64,000 bases of DNA from Francisella orientalis FNO12. Its GTDB lineage: Bacteria; Pseudomonadota; Gammaproteobacteria; Francisellales; Francisellaceae. The stretch spans positions 124,001 through 188,000 of the forward strand of contig NZ_CP011921.2 of the NCBI RefSeq assembly GCF_001042525.2, in the 5' to 3' direction. This document shows, in pieces, positions 9,573 through 18,621 of the stretch; within the stretch, counting starts at the first letter, position 1, and every line of letters starts with the position of its first letter. Position numbers and translations under genes: made by a program. The notes under the pieces are model-generated. The model made no database searches and was not told the DNA's origin. It was given only the letters and a program-made list of their open reading frames with translations.

Positions 9573-10246
9573 AGATTTTTAAGAAATTTTTTATACTAGG
9601 TTTTATTTTTGTAATAATCTTAGGCGCTACGGTTTTTATTGTTAGCAAAGCGGATAAGAAAATTTCAAGAGTAGATGTGGTTTCTAATGATGGTCTAGTC
9701 TATATTTCAAAACAAGATTTGATCGACAAAATAATAAGCTTAAACAGCAAACAATGGTTTGATCTAGATATCGATACTGTGGAGAAGTATTTTTATAATA
9801 TGCAGGGGGTTGATTATACTTTAGTAAAGAAAGTATGGCCATCAACTCTAGTTGTGTATATTTATGATCATAAGCCTGTGGCGTATTGGAATAATAATCA
9901 AATTTTGCTTGATAATATGGATATTATTACTCCGGTTGTTTTTGATTATGATAAAAATTTACCACATATAGATAGTAATGATGATGCTAGTAAAGACTAT
10001 ATTTATGAAACTTTGCTAGAGTTAAATAAGCTAGCTAAGAACAATAATATGCAAATAGTCAAAATATCTTATAGAGGGAATCAATTTAGTATTTTGCTTT
10101 CAGATGATATTGAAGTGGTTCTAGGTTCAGTAAAACTAAAAAAACGATTAGAACTATTTTTTAAGTCATATGAAGAGGTTAAGAACTATAAATTAGCGAA
10201 ATATTTTGATATGAGATACAGTGATGGTTTTGCAGTAAAGTTATAA
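9566..10246 (+). CDS. ftsQ: Cell division protein FtsQ
   Basis: 226 residues: a short cytoplasmic N-terminus, one membrane helix (about 10-30), a POTRA-like domain starting at SRVDVVSNDGLVYIS, and a beta domain with the typical FtsQ phrase KVWPSTLVVYIYDHKPVAYWN. FtsQ links early and late division proteins (FtsL/FtsB) in the periplasm. It overlaps ddlB and precedes ftsA by about 100 bp, where a separate promoter is likely. Confidence 0.9.
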   Translation: MLKIFKKFFILGFIFVIILGATVFIVSKADKKISRVDVVSNDGLVYISKQDLIDKIISLNSKQWFDLDIDTVEKYFYNMQGVDYTLVKKVWPSTLVVYIYDHKPVAYWNNNQILLDNMDIITPVVFDYDKNLPHIDSNDDASKDYIYETLLELNKLAKNNNMQIVKISYRGNQFSILLSDDIEVVLGSVKLKKRLELFFKSYEEVKNYKLAKYFDMRYSDGFAVKL

Positions 10247-10266
10247 TTAGAAAAAGATTTATTTTA

Positions 10267-10295
10267 TTGGTTTTCTATGATAATAAGCATATAAT
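10267..10295 (+). promoter_or_regulatory. Candidate sigma-70 promoter for ftsA
   Basis: A perfect -10 TATAAT at 10290-10295 lies 17 bp after TTGGTT (10267-10272), which matches the -35 TTGACA at three of six positions, including the TTG. It lies between ftsQ and ftsA and would let ftsA-ftsZ be transcribed on their own. This is based on sequence likeness only. Confidence 0.4.
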
Positions 10296-10350
10296 GTAAT
10301 ATAAGTGTATGAAAGTAAAAAAATATCTGTCTTAGATTAGGGCTTTATAA

Positions 10351-11613
10351 ATGGGTTTTGGGAATAGTAATTTTTGTGCGGTAGATTTGGGATCTCACAA
10401 AATAACCGTTGCAATTGGACAACTTGCTGAAAATAACAGTATAAAAATATTAGGAGTTAGCCAAAAACAATCAAAAGGTATTAAGCAGGGATCTGTAATT
10501 AATCTTGAAATGGCTATCGAGACATTAAATGTCGCTCTGGATGAGGCAAAAAGCATAGCAGGAGTTGATGTTAGAGAGGTTACTCTTGGAGTAAGTGCTC
10601 CTAGTATTAGTGGTTTTAACTCCTATGGTTTAGCAGCTGTCGAGAATGGAGAAGTAAGTCTAGAAGATTTGGCGATGGCTATTAAGACGGCAAAAGCTGT
10701 GCCAATGTCAGCAGATACTGAAATGCTTCATGTTCTACAAAGAGATTATATAGTTGATGGTCAGCCAGGGGTTACAGAACCGATCGGTATGTTTGCGGTC
10801 AGGCTAGAGTCTAACGTACACATTATAGTGGCATCATCTAGAATGTTACAGAACGTGCGTAAATGTGTTTCAAACTGTGGTTATGCAATAGAAAATTTGG
10901 TTGTAGAACATTTAGCCGCTAGTAGTGCAACTCTTACTGATAATGAAAGAGAAATGGGCGTCTGTTTTGTAAATATCGGCGCTGATTCAACAAGCTTCTC
11001 TGTATTTGCAGATGGAGGTATCTGTTATACGTCAAGTATTAAAACTGGTGGTGGAAGTATTTCATCTGATATATCTAAAGTTTTTAGACTGCCTATTGAA
11101 GCAGCTGAGAGTTTAAAATTACAGTTTGGCTATGCAGCTAGTAAATACCTCAAAAATCCAGATGAGAAAATAGATATACCAAACTCACTAGGGAATGCTA
11201 AGAAAAGAATATCATTGCAGGATTTATCTTTGGTAATAGAGGCTAGAGTTGAAGAGATATTTGAATCTCTATACCGTGAGTTAGATCAAAATCGTTTGTT
11301 AGAAGTCGTTTCTTCTGGCATTGTCTTCACTGGTGGTGGTGCGAAACTAAAAGGATTGGCAAGGCTTGCTGAAGATATGTTCAAACTTCCTGTAAGGGTA
11401 GGTGGTCCTATTGAGGTTTCTGGTGCAAGTGAGGTTGTGCATAATCCATCATATTCTACAGTAGTGGGATTACTAAAGTATGCTGCAGAAAATAGTGATG
11501 AAACAAGCGATCAAAAGATTGATGATGATGTTATGGAAATAGACGAAAATACAGCAAAGTCTAAGAAAAAAATAATATCATCAGTTAAAGGCTGGTTTTC
11601 AAATAATTTTTAA
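10351..11613 (+). CDS. ftsA: Cell division protein FtsA
   Basis: 420 residues with the actin-fold layout: phosphate-1 motif VDLGSHKITVAIG at the N-terminus, the 1C subdomain, and the adenosine motif IVFTGGGAKLKGL (about residues 325-337). The C-terminal tail ends in VKGWFSNNF, the amphipathic helix that tethers FtsA to the membrane. FtsA anchors FtsZ filaments at midcell. It precedes ftsZ by 38 bp. Confidence 0.95.
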   Translation: MGFGNSNFCAVDLGSHKITVAIGQLAENNSIKILGVSQKQSKGIKQGSVINLEMAIETLNVALDEAKSIAGVDVREVTLGVSAPSISGFNSYGLAAVENGEVSLEDLAMAIKTAKAVPMSADTEMLHVLQRDYIVDGQPGVTEPIGMFAVRLESNVHIIVASSRMLQNVRKCVSNCGYAIENLVVEHLAASSATLTDNEREMGVCFVNIGADSTSFSVFADGGICYTSSIKTGGGSISSDISKVFRLPIEAAESLKLQFGYAASKYLKNPDEKIDIPNSLGNAKKRISLQDLSLVIEARVEEIFESLYRELDQNRLLEVVSSGIVFTGGGAKLKGLARLAEDMFKLPVRVGGPIEVSGASEVVHNPSYSTVVGLLKYAAENSDETSDQKIDDDVMEIDENTAKSKKKIISSVKGWFSNNF

Positions 11614-11651
11614 GTTAAGTAGTAACTAATCGAAAGTAAAGGAGTAAATAT

Positions 11652-12785
11652 ATGTTTGATTTTAATGATTCAATGGTTTCAAATGCCATAATTAAAGTTG
11701 TTGGTGTTGGTGGTGGTGGCGGTAACGCTGTTCAACACATGTGTGAAGATGTTACTGATGTTGAGTTTTTTGCACTGAATACGGATGGTCAAGCATTATC
11801 TAAGTCAAAAGTACAAAATATATTGCAAATAGGTACTAATCTTACAAAGGGTTTAGGCGCTGGTGCAAATCCTGAGATTGGAAAAAGAGCAGCAACTGAA
11901 GATCGAGCGAAGATCGAGCAACTTCTAGAAGGTGCAGATATGGTTTTCATCACAGCTGGTATGGGTGGTGGAACAGGTACTGGTGGTGCGCCTGTAGTTG
12001 CTGAAGTAGCAAAAGAAATGGGTATACTAACTGTAGCTGTGGTCACTAAACCTTTCCCGTTTGAAGGACCAAGAAGAATGAAAGCCGCTGAGTATGGTAT
12101 CGATGAGCTAACTCAACATGTTGACTCTATCATTACTGTACCAAATGAGAAGTTACTAAGTGTACTTGGCAAGGGTGCATCATTAATTGATGCTTTTAAT
12201 GCTGCAAATGATGTATTAGGAAATGCTGTAAAAGGTGTTTCTGAGCTTATTACTAAGCCAGGTCTTATCAACGTTGACTTTGCTGACGTTAGAGCTGTAA
12301 TGACTGATATGGGTCTAGCTATGATGGGTATGGGTGAAGCTAACGGTGAAAATAGAGCAAGAGAAGCGGCAGAAGCTGCAATTTCTAGTCCATTACTTGA
12401 AGATATTAATCTTGATGGTGCTAAAGGTGTAATCGTAAATATTACAGCTGGTATGGATATGTCTATTGGTGAGTTCGAAGAAGTTGGTGAAGTAATTAGG
12501 TCATTTATTTCTGATGAAGCTATCGTAATCGCAGGTACGGTTATTGATCCTGATATGACTGACTCTATGAAAGTAACTGTTGTAGTTACAGGTATTGAGA
12601 AAGTAGCTATGAAAAGAGGCTTTGGTGTAGAGAAAACAACATCTAACCCATCACAAGGTTTCTCGAGCAAGCCTTCTCCATCTTTCTCAAGAAGCGAAGA
12701 CGTGTCTAGTTCTGCTAGTGCTCCAAAAATAGAATCTGAAGATGTAAATAAGTCAGATATTCCAAGTTTCCTTAGAAGAAGATAA
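11652..12785 (+). CDS. ftsZ: Cell division GTPase FtsZ
   Basis: 377 residues of tubulin-like GTPase. The nucleotide-binding G box is [15 protein letters not shown], and [16 protein letters not shown] is at the N-terminus. The T7 loop [11 protein letters not shown] and a short linker lead to the conserved C-terminal peptide DIPSFLRRR that binds FtsA/ZipA. FtsZ forms the division ring. GGAG at 11641-11644 supports the start. Confidence 0.97.
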   Translation: MFDFNDSMVSNAIIKVVGVGGGGGNAVQHMCEDVTDVEFFALNTDGQALSKSKVQNILQIGTNLTKGLGAGANPEIGKRAATEDRAKIEQLLEGADMVFITAGMGGGTGTGGAPVVAEVAKEMGILTVAVVTKPFPFEGPRRMKAAEYGIDELTQHVDSIITVPNEKLLSVLGKGASLIDAFNAANDVLGNAVKGVSELITKPGLINVDFADVRAVMTDMGLAMMGMGEANGENRAREAAEAAISSPLLEDINLDGAKGVIVNITAGMDMSIGEFEEVGEVIRSFISDEAIVIAGTVIDPDMTDSMKVTVVVTGIEKVAMKRGFGVEKTTSNPSQGFSSKPSPSFSRSEDVSSSASAPKIESEDVNKSDIPSFLRRR

Positions 12786-13003
12786 TTTCTTATAATTTTT
12801 CCTTATTATCAAAATAATTTAAATATATTGTTATAGCTTTAAAATCTGATTGATTCTATATCAATATGCTTCTTTGATATATATAATTTAGGTATTGATG
12901 TTTTGCGTATACAGTTATGTATGGGATGTCGTGTCGAAATATATTGAGTATTTAGACAGGTTTTCTATAACAATTTGATTGTATATAGTTAGAGAGGTTA
13001 AGA

Positions 13004-13861
13004 ATGAAGCAAAAAACTATAGCAAAAGAATTCTCTGTTACAGGTATTGGTCTACACTCTGGTGTAGATGTTTCGATGACTGTTAAATCAGCTAGTGTTG
13101 ATACTGGGATAGTATTTCGCCGAGCTGACCTTAGTCCTGTAGTAGATATCAAGGTTGCGCCATCTAATATTAAAGAAGCGATAATGTGTACTTTATTGAC
13201 AAAGGATGGTGATCAGGGTCTGTCTGTATCTACTATTGAGCATTTAATGTCGGCATTTGCAATGTTTGAAGTTGATAATGTTCTAATCGAAGTTAATGCT
13301 CTAGAGTTGCCAGTAATGGATGGTAGTTCTTATGAGTTTACACAGCTGTTAAAAGAAGTTGGTATTGTTGAACAAGAGACTGACCGTAAAGGAATCAAAA
13401 TTCTAAAGCCTGTAAAAGTTCAACATGAAGGTAAATTTGCAGAAGTTTTACCTAGTGATACTCTTAAGTATGAATTTAAGATTGAGTGGGATCATCCAGT
13501 AATCGCTGTAACAAACGATCATATCGTATTTGAGTATAGCCTTGATGAATATATCAAAATGGTTTCAAAAGCGAGAACGTTTGGTTTTTATGAACAGCTT
13601 GCATATTTGCATCAAAATAATTTGGCAAAAGGTGCCTCATTAGATAATGCGGTAGGAATTACTAATGATGGTGTTCTTAACGAAGGCGGCTTACGTTACG
13701 AAGATGAATTTGTAAGACATAAACTATTAGACGCAATTGGTGACTTTTATGTTGGTGGTTACATATTGGGACATTTCAATTGCTTTAAATCTGGTCATAC
13801 TCTTAATAATAAACTTTTACATGCTATTTTTGCAGATAAAGAAGCATGGGGACATATCTGA
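13004..13861 (+). CDS. lpxC: UDP-3-O-acyl-GlcNAc deacetylase
   Basis: 285 residues, slightly shorter than the ~305 of enteric LpxC. LpxC is a zinc amidase that removes the acetyl group from UDP-3-O-acyl-GlcNAc, the committed step of lipid A synthesis. Visible motifs are STIEHLMSAF, LPVMDGSS, HKLLDAIGDFYVGG and the terminal HTLNNKLLHAIF. GAGAGG lies just upstream of the ATG. It closes the dcw cluster as in other gammaproteobacteria. Confidence 0.94.
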   Translation: MKQKTIAKEFSVTGIGLHSGVDVSMTVKSASVDTGIVFRRADLSPVVDIKVAPSNIKEAIMCTLLTKDGDQGLSVSTIEHLMSAFAMFEVDNVLIEVNALELPVMDGSSYEFTQLLKEVGIVEQETDRKGIKILKPVKVQHEGKFAEVLPSDTLKYEFKIEWDHPVIAVTNDHIVFEYSLDEYIKMVSKARTFGFYEQLAYLHQNNLAKGASLDNAVGITNDGVLNEGGLRYEDEFVRHKLLDAIGDFYVGGYILGHFNCFKSGHTLNNKLLHAIFADKEAWGHI

Positions 13862-13968
13862 TTTTTATAAGTTTTTCTTATTAACCTTATCAATAGTATA
13901 TATTTAATCTTATTTATTCATTTTTGTATAATTCCTGAATATTTATAAAAATAGGGAAATACAAAAAT

Positions 13969-14713
13969 ATGAAAAAAATAATAATATTACTTTCTTTTGT
14001 TTGTGTGACTATAGCTTTCGCAGGAGAAGGTTTTTTATCGAAGGATGAGTTACCAAATAGCTTAGCTATCTTACCTCCACCACCTGTTATGACTCCGATG
14101 GTAGGTTCAAATGTGTCATACCTAGCATTTGCAGAAGATCAAGAGATATCTAACTCTATATTTATAGAAAAAACCTTTTTCAATGGTGAGCAAATTTCAC
14201 AATCTCGATTAGATCAAGCTGTAAGCGATGCTGATACTGACGTAGATACTTTTGTTAATGCGTTTATAGATCCTTTGGATATTCCAAATAAGCAAAGTAT
14301 TAAACTGCTATTAATAAATAATCCAGATTTAATCAAAAAAGTAACTTATGATGGTAAAAATTCTACAGAAGCTGCAAAAGATGCTTATGCTAGAGAACGC
14401 CCTTATTCATTTTATAATAAGCTGTTTGTACGGGCGATCCAGACCCTCATCATTCATATCCATCTGACACTCTACGAGAGGTATGGTAGTAGCATATACT
14501 ATAGCAGATCTTTTACCATCTCAATATAGAACTCAAATTTTGGCTCGAGGTATGGATTATGGAGATAGTAGAGTTATTTGTGGAGCTCATTGGAGAAGCG
14601 ATATTCAAGCAGGAAGAATTATGGCTAATGCAGCATATAGTACGTTAAAAACTAATGATTCATTTAATAACGAGTTTAATAGAATGAAGCAACAAATTGA
14701 TGCGCTAATTTAA
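13969..14713 (+). pseudogene. Secreted PAP2/class A acid phosphatase, frameshifted
   Basis: A signal peptide (residues 1-18, cleaved after AFA) precedes a PAP2-type phosphatase. The first active-site motif KDAYARERPY is in the starting frame. One G is missing near 14431-14434: restoring it gives GDPDPHHSYPSDT, where the family has PSGH. A second shift just before 14483 leads to the last motif SRVICGAHWRSD. Thus two frameshifts are present, and the catalytic GH of motif II is also replaced by D. The family hydrolyses phosphate monoesters in the periplasm, and secreted acid phosphatases are known in Francisella. This copy is dead. Confidence 0.85.
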
Positions 14714-14717
14714 TTTT

Positions 14718-16415
14718 TTAGTTGGTTAAGATAATATCACTATCCATTATTTCTATTGCTAATGATTCTCTAATTAGCTTAACATTTTGATCATTATGGA
14801 TTTTCTCAATTGCATTCTCACGCTTAATTTCAGCGGGGGATTTGTGATTAGAGTTATTAGAAGTTGGTAGATTTTTAATATCTAGTCTAAAGCCTAGGCT
14901 ATCTAAATGCTGACTAATAGCTGATTGCAGCTTTGCTATACTTTGAGGTTCAAGTTCAAGAATTTTCTTGGCATCTTCATTAAGTTGAATTTCAAATGTG
15001 TCATTAGTTTCATTTATTAGGTGGCTGTTAAATGCTAAGGTCTTTGTAAAACCCTTTAGTTTGATTGCATTTAGCAGATTAAACCATTTTTTATCCAAAG
15101 ATTCTTCTGAAGTATTGTTTTGACTGTTAGATTCGCTAAACTGCCTTTGTGGCTGTGGCTGTGGCTGTGGCTGTGGCTGTGGCTGTGGCTGTGGCTGTGG
15201 CTGTGGCTGTGGCTGTGGCTGTGGCTGTGGCTGTGGCTGTGGCTGTAAAGCATTCTTTAGAGCTTTAATGTCATTTTTTGTCTCTGAAGAGATCTTCGGA
15301 GTAGTAGTTAATGAATGATTACTAGTTAAGTTTTTTTTTTGGAAGGCTATCAGTCTAAGTACAGCCATTGTTACACCAGTTTCAAAACTAGGAGCTAGGG
15401 ATATATCTTTTTTAGCAGTAATTGTTAGTTGGTATAAAAAGTGTGCTTGTTCAACAGAAATTTTATCAAGAACCTTATTGATAATATCTATATCAATATC
15501 ATTAATAGCATCCAGAGACTGTGTAAAACTATAAATACAACAAGCAAACCATATCTCAGCGATTCTATCTAGCACTGCATCAGCATTGCTTTCTGTAAGA
15601 GTTAAATTTTTTACAGCAGGTAATACTGCACTTGGGTTATTTTCGATAATAGCTTCGATAATGTTATAGACTTCTTCACTATCTATAATTCCAAGCATTT
15701 GTTTAATTTGTGCTTGCTTAAGTTCACCACTACAAAAGCTTATGGCTTTATCAAGTAAACTTAGAGCATCTCTAAGGCTACCTTTTGCATGGTATGCGAT
15801 ATAGTCTAGTGATTGTTCATCAGAGCTTATATTTTCTTTATTAAGAACTACTTTTAGCTGATCCTTGATATCTGATTGTGAGATATGCTTTAGATGTAGT
15901 TGAATACAACGTGAAAGTATTGTGACGGGTATTTTATGATAATCTGTGGTTGCCAATATAAACTTGACATATTCAGGAGGCTCTTCTAATGTTTTTAGTA
16001 AAGCGTTAAAGCTCTGTTTGGATAACATGTGAACTTCATCTATTAGATATACTTTGTAGCGACCTTGAGATGGCATGTATTGGATATTATCTAGAATTTC
16101 TTTTGTTTCTTCGACTCCTGTGCGCGATGCAGCATCAATCTCAATCAAATCTATAAAACTATTATTATTAATCGCCAGACAGTTTTCGCACTTGTTACAT
16201 GGTTCTGCTGTAACACCAGTTTTGCAGTTTAGACATTTTGCTAGTAATCTACCAAGTGTTGTTTTACCTACACCACGAGTGCCTGTAAATAAATAGGCAT
16301 GATGAACTTTTTGTGTTTCTAGAGCATGTACTAGACTATTAAGTGCATGCTGTTGCCCTGCAACTTCTGAGAATGATTGTGGTCTATATTTACGAGCTAA
16401 TGCTTGATATGACAT
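14718..16415 (-). CDS. dnaX: DNA polymerase III subunit gamma/tau
   Basis: I chose the ATG at 16413-16415 (MSYQALARKYRPQSF), giving 565 residues; the longer open frame upstream has no family similarity. It has Walker A GTRGVGKTTLGR, the zinc module CLNCKTG...CNKCENC, DEVHMLS and sensor LSRCIQLHL. This is the clamp-loader ATPase that loads the sliding clamp. Domains I-III end near residue 358, followed by an A10 run, then a (QP)n linker of about 16 units encoded by a hexanucleotide repeat, then the tau C-terminal domain. The A10 run may direct production of a short gamma form. Confidence 0.95.
   Translation of the reverse strand: MSYQALARKYRPQSFSEVAGQQHALNSLVHALETQKVHHAYLFTGTRGVGKTTLGRLLAKCLNCKTGVTAEPCNKCENCLAINNNSFIDLIEIDAASRTGVEETKEILDNIQYMPSQGRYKVYLIDEVHMLSKQSFNALLKTLEEPPEYVKFILATTDYHKIPVTILSRCIQLHLKHISQSDIKDQLKVVLNKENISSDEQSLDYIAYHAKGSLRDALSLLDKAISFCSGELKQAQIKQMLGIIDSEEVYNIIEAIIENNPSAVLPAVKNLTLTESNADAVLDRIAEIWFACCIYSFTQSLDAINDIDIDIINKVLDKISVEQAHFLYQLTITAKKDISLAPSFETGVTMAVLRLIAFQKKNLTSNHSLTTTPKISSETKNDIKALKNALQPQPQPQPQPQPQPQPQPQPQPQPQPQPQPQPQRQFSESNSQNNTSEESLDKKWFNLLNAIKLKGFTKTLAFNSHLINETNDTFEIQLNEDAKKILELEPQSIAKLQSAISQHLDSLGFRLDIKNLPTSNNSNHKSPAEIKRENAIEKIHNDQNVKLIRESLAIEIMDSDIILTN
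15148..15246 (-). repeat. Hexanucleotide tandem repeat (QP)n in dnaX
   Basis: 16.5 perfect copies of TGTGGC (plus-strand phase) encode alternating Gln-Pro in the tau linker. The unit is a multiple of three, so changes in copy number do not alter the frame. Perfect identity of the copies suggests recent expansion and a likely length polymorphism. Confidence 0.95.
15331..15340 (-). promoter_or_regulatory. A10 slippage site in dnaX (candidate gamma/tau switch)
   Basis: On the coding strand ten A residues span codons 359-362 (Gln-Lys-Lys-Asn), right after the conserved clamp-loader domains. With one A lost the frame reads Thr-stop. With one A gained it reads Leu-Asn-stop after an extra Lys. Either slip therefore yields a protein of about 361-364 residues, equivalent to gamma. 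In Thermus thermophilus a similar A-run in dnaX makes gamma by transcriptional slippage; use here is inferred. Confidence 0.5.
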
Positions 16416-16649
16416 TTGTGACAGTATTTTATATAAAATCTTTAGATTAAATAATAACAAAGTTTTGAGCGAAATAGTAAATATTATCTCTTTTGATTAA
16501 TTTGGATATGCTCGTTATGATACTCTATTAGTTTTCTATTCCTTGTAGCGTGTCATTTATGTATTTGAGTTAAAAGAAAGTAGTAATTATAGTACATTTT
16601 TTTACTAATTATGGTACAGTTTTTTTATTATGGTTTGGTTTAAAATTGT

Positions 16650-17265
16650 ATGCAGCAAAGTATAGCAGATCATGTTAACAAGCTACAAAATAATTGTCTT
16701 AAAGCTTATATAATAGAGTATCAATATTTCTTATACAAAACATCAAATCTTATAACAACATCTGGAGATGTAAAGAAGTTTAGTGAGAGACTTAATCTAG
16801 AATCCATGAGTAGAAATGTTAATATGAGGTCCTTAAGAGATAGTTTTTTTATTGTATTATTAAAACTTTTAGAGAGTTCATCAAGAAATAAGCTTGTATC
16901 AGTACCAAATCTAATAGATAAAATAAAAAAATAAACATCTCTTCTCTAAAAAAGATATTGTATTAATAGATAGTGAAACTGAAAATTTTTTAATGAATCA
17001 GTCTAATTATTAAGATATTATGAATTTGTTGAAAGAACATCGGGATAGATGTTTATCTCATAGTGATTATAGGGTCACACAGTGTAGTCATCTTGATAAT
17101 ATATCATCACTAGATACTAAAAAGATAATTGATGATATGATTGAATTTTTAGATAGTTTGAGTTTCATACTTAAAAGTAATAAATTCAATTTCAAAAAGT
17201 TGGATAAATTAAAATCAAAAATGTTGACAGAAAATTATAATAGGATTAAAAAGTTAGAAATGTAA
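16650..17265 (+). pseudogene. HEPN/AbiU2-like protein, broken
   Basis: The first segment (94 codons from 16650) is helical and ends in a lysine-rich A-tract. A shift there leads to HLFSKKDIVLIDSETENFL, an in-frame TAA at 17011-17013, and then a second open segment from 17020. That segment begins LKEHRDRCLSHSDYRV, with R-X5-H of the kind that forms the RNase site of HEPN proteins, and continues to 17265. Together they resemble the AbiU2/HEPN family of abortive-infection-type proteins. One frameshift plus one stop make it a pseudogene. It sits alone between dnaX and prfB. Family assignment is by motif and overall look only. Confidence 0.55.
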
Positions 17266-17365
17266 GTTATATAAGGATCAAAATTAGTGGAGCATGACTA
17301 TTTGAATTATGCATTAAACAAGATAAAATCTATACACAAAATCTAACCAATAAATATCTATAAAA

Positions 17366-18455
17366 ATGGAATCTATAAATTATAAGATTGTATTAAAAGA
17401 TCTAACGGCTCGTATTGAATCTTTACGGGACTATCTTTGACTATGATGTCAAAAAAGAAAAGCTAACGGAAGTTTTGATGGAGCTAGAAGATGGCTCAAT
17501 TTGGGATAATCCAGAGTATGCACAAAACTTGGGCAGACAAAAAGTAGAGCTTGAGAATGTTGTACACAATTGTGAGCATATTTCAGAAACACTAGAAACT
17601 TTGACAGAGCTACTTGAGCTTGCTGAAGAAGATGAATCATTAATACAAGAAATTGCAAAGGATACTCAAGATGTCACAGCTGAAATTGAGAAACTAGAGT
17701 TTCGTAGAATGTTTTCTGGACAGATGGATCCTAATAATGTCTTTCTGAATATTCAATCAGGTTCAGGTGGTACAGAAGCACAGGATTGGGCTGAGATGCT
17801 AATGCGTATGTATATGCGCTGGGCAGATAGTCAAGGCTTCAAGGTAACTGTTGATGATGTATCAGATGGTGATGTTGCGGGTATCAAAGGATGTACGCTC
17901 AAAATTGAGGGTGAATATGCGTATGGTTGGTTTCGCACAGAGACTGGTATTCATCGATTAGTGAGAAAATCACCATTTGACTCAAATAGTAAACGTCATA
18001 CATCTTTTGCGTCAGTATTTATATCTCCGGAAGTTGATGATGATATTGATATAGAGATTAATCCAGCAGATCTGCGTGTTGACACATATAGAGCATCAGG
18101 AGCTGGTGGACAGCATGTCAACAAAACTGATTCTGCAGTGAGAATAACTCACATTCCTACAAATATAGTCGTACAAAGTCAAAGCGATAGATCACAACAT
18201 AAAAACCGTGATAGTGCAATGAAACAGCTTAAGTCAAAACTGTATGAGATGGAGCTACAAAAACGTAACGCCGAAAAAAATGATCTTGAAGATTCAAAAG
18301 CCGATATTGGTTGGGGTAGTCAGATTCGCTCTTATGTACTAGATCAGTCTCGAATCAAAGATTTGCGAACAGGTGTTGAGAATACAAATACTCAAGCAGT
18401 TTTAGATGGTGATTTAGATAAGTTTATTGAGGCTAGCTTAAAAAGTGGGTTATAA
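17366..18455 (+). CDS. prfB: Peptide chain release factor 2 (programmed +1 frameshift)
   Basis: The ATG at 17366-17368 opens a 24-codon frame ending CTT TGA (stop 17438-17440). The main frame resumes with GAC at 17439, so translation needs the classic RF2 +1 shift. The joined protein is 362 residues, the normal RF2 length. RF2 hallmarks are VRKSPFDSN (stop-codon recognition SPF) and [15 protein letters not shown] (GGQ peptide-release motif). RF2 ends translation at UGA and UAA. Low RF2 favours the shift, giving autoregulation. The gene is followed by a terminator and then lysS. Confidence 0.95.
17424..17441 (+). promoter_or_regulatory. RF2 +1 recoding site
   Basis: The slip site CTT TGA C (17435-17441) is preceded by TAT as in E. 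coli. However, the upstream Shine-Dalgarno-like stimulator, normally AGGGGG, is here CGGGAC (17426-17431), a weaker match to the 16S anti-Shine-Dalgarno sequence. The zero frame stops at TGA 17438-17440. Confidence 0.85.
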
Positions 18456-18478
18456 TAATTAGTTATTATAAATAAAAT

Positions 18479-18518
18479 TCGCTACTTAACTTCGTAAGTT
18501 TTAGCGATATGTTTTTTT
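18479..18518 (+). terminator. Intrinsic terminator after prfB
   Basis: The outer arms TCGCT (18479-18483) and AGCGA (18503-18507) pair, the inner arms ACTTA and TAAGT pair around a short loop containing TTCG, and a run of seven T follows (18512-18518). It lies 24 bp after the prfB stop and separates prfB from lysS. Confidence 0.7.
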
Positions 18519-18621
18519 ATGGCAGAAAAGTATGAACAACTACCTAGCACTTGCTACTGCTTATTTGCATTATCATTAGCAAAAGCTAACCATAAAAGTG
18601 TAAAAAATATAGGGTGAAAAG

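Noticed and set aside
12113-12670. 185-codon open frame antisense to ftsZ
   Set aside because: Serine/threonine/proline-rich composition typical of an antisense shadow of a conserved gene; no ribosome-binding site or family likeness.
15148-15246. CRISPR-like array
   Set aside because: The units are a 6-bp tandem repeat without spacers, inside a coding sequence.
15071-15253. Open frame of Ser-His repeats on the minus strand inside dnaX
   Set aside because: It is a shadow of the (QP)n hexanucleotide repeat in another frame; no start signal and no independent support.
17287-17346. Tiny GTG frame before prfB
   Set aside because: 19 codons in the same frame as the broken HEPN-like gene; probably its degraded tail, not a separate gene.
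18520-18618. 32-codon frame just before lysS, possible leader peptide
   Set aside because: It begins within the T-run of the prfB terminator, lacks a ribosome-binding site and has only four scattered lysine codons, so a lysine attenuator is not supported.
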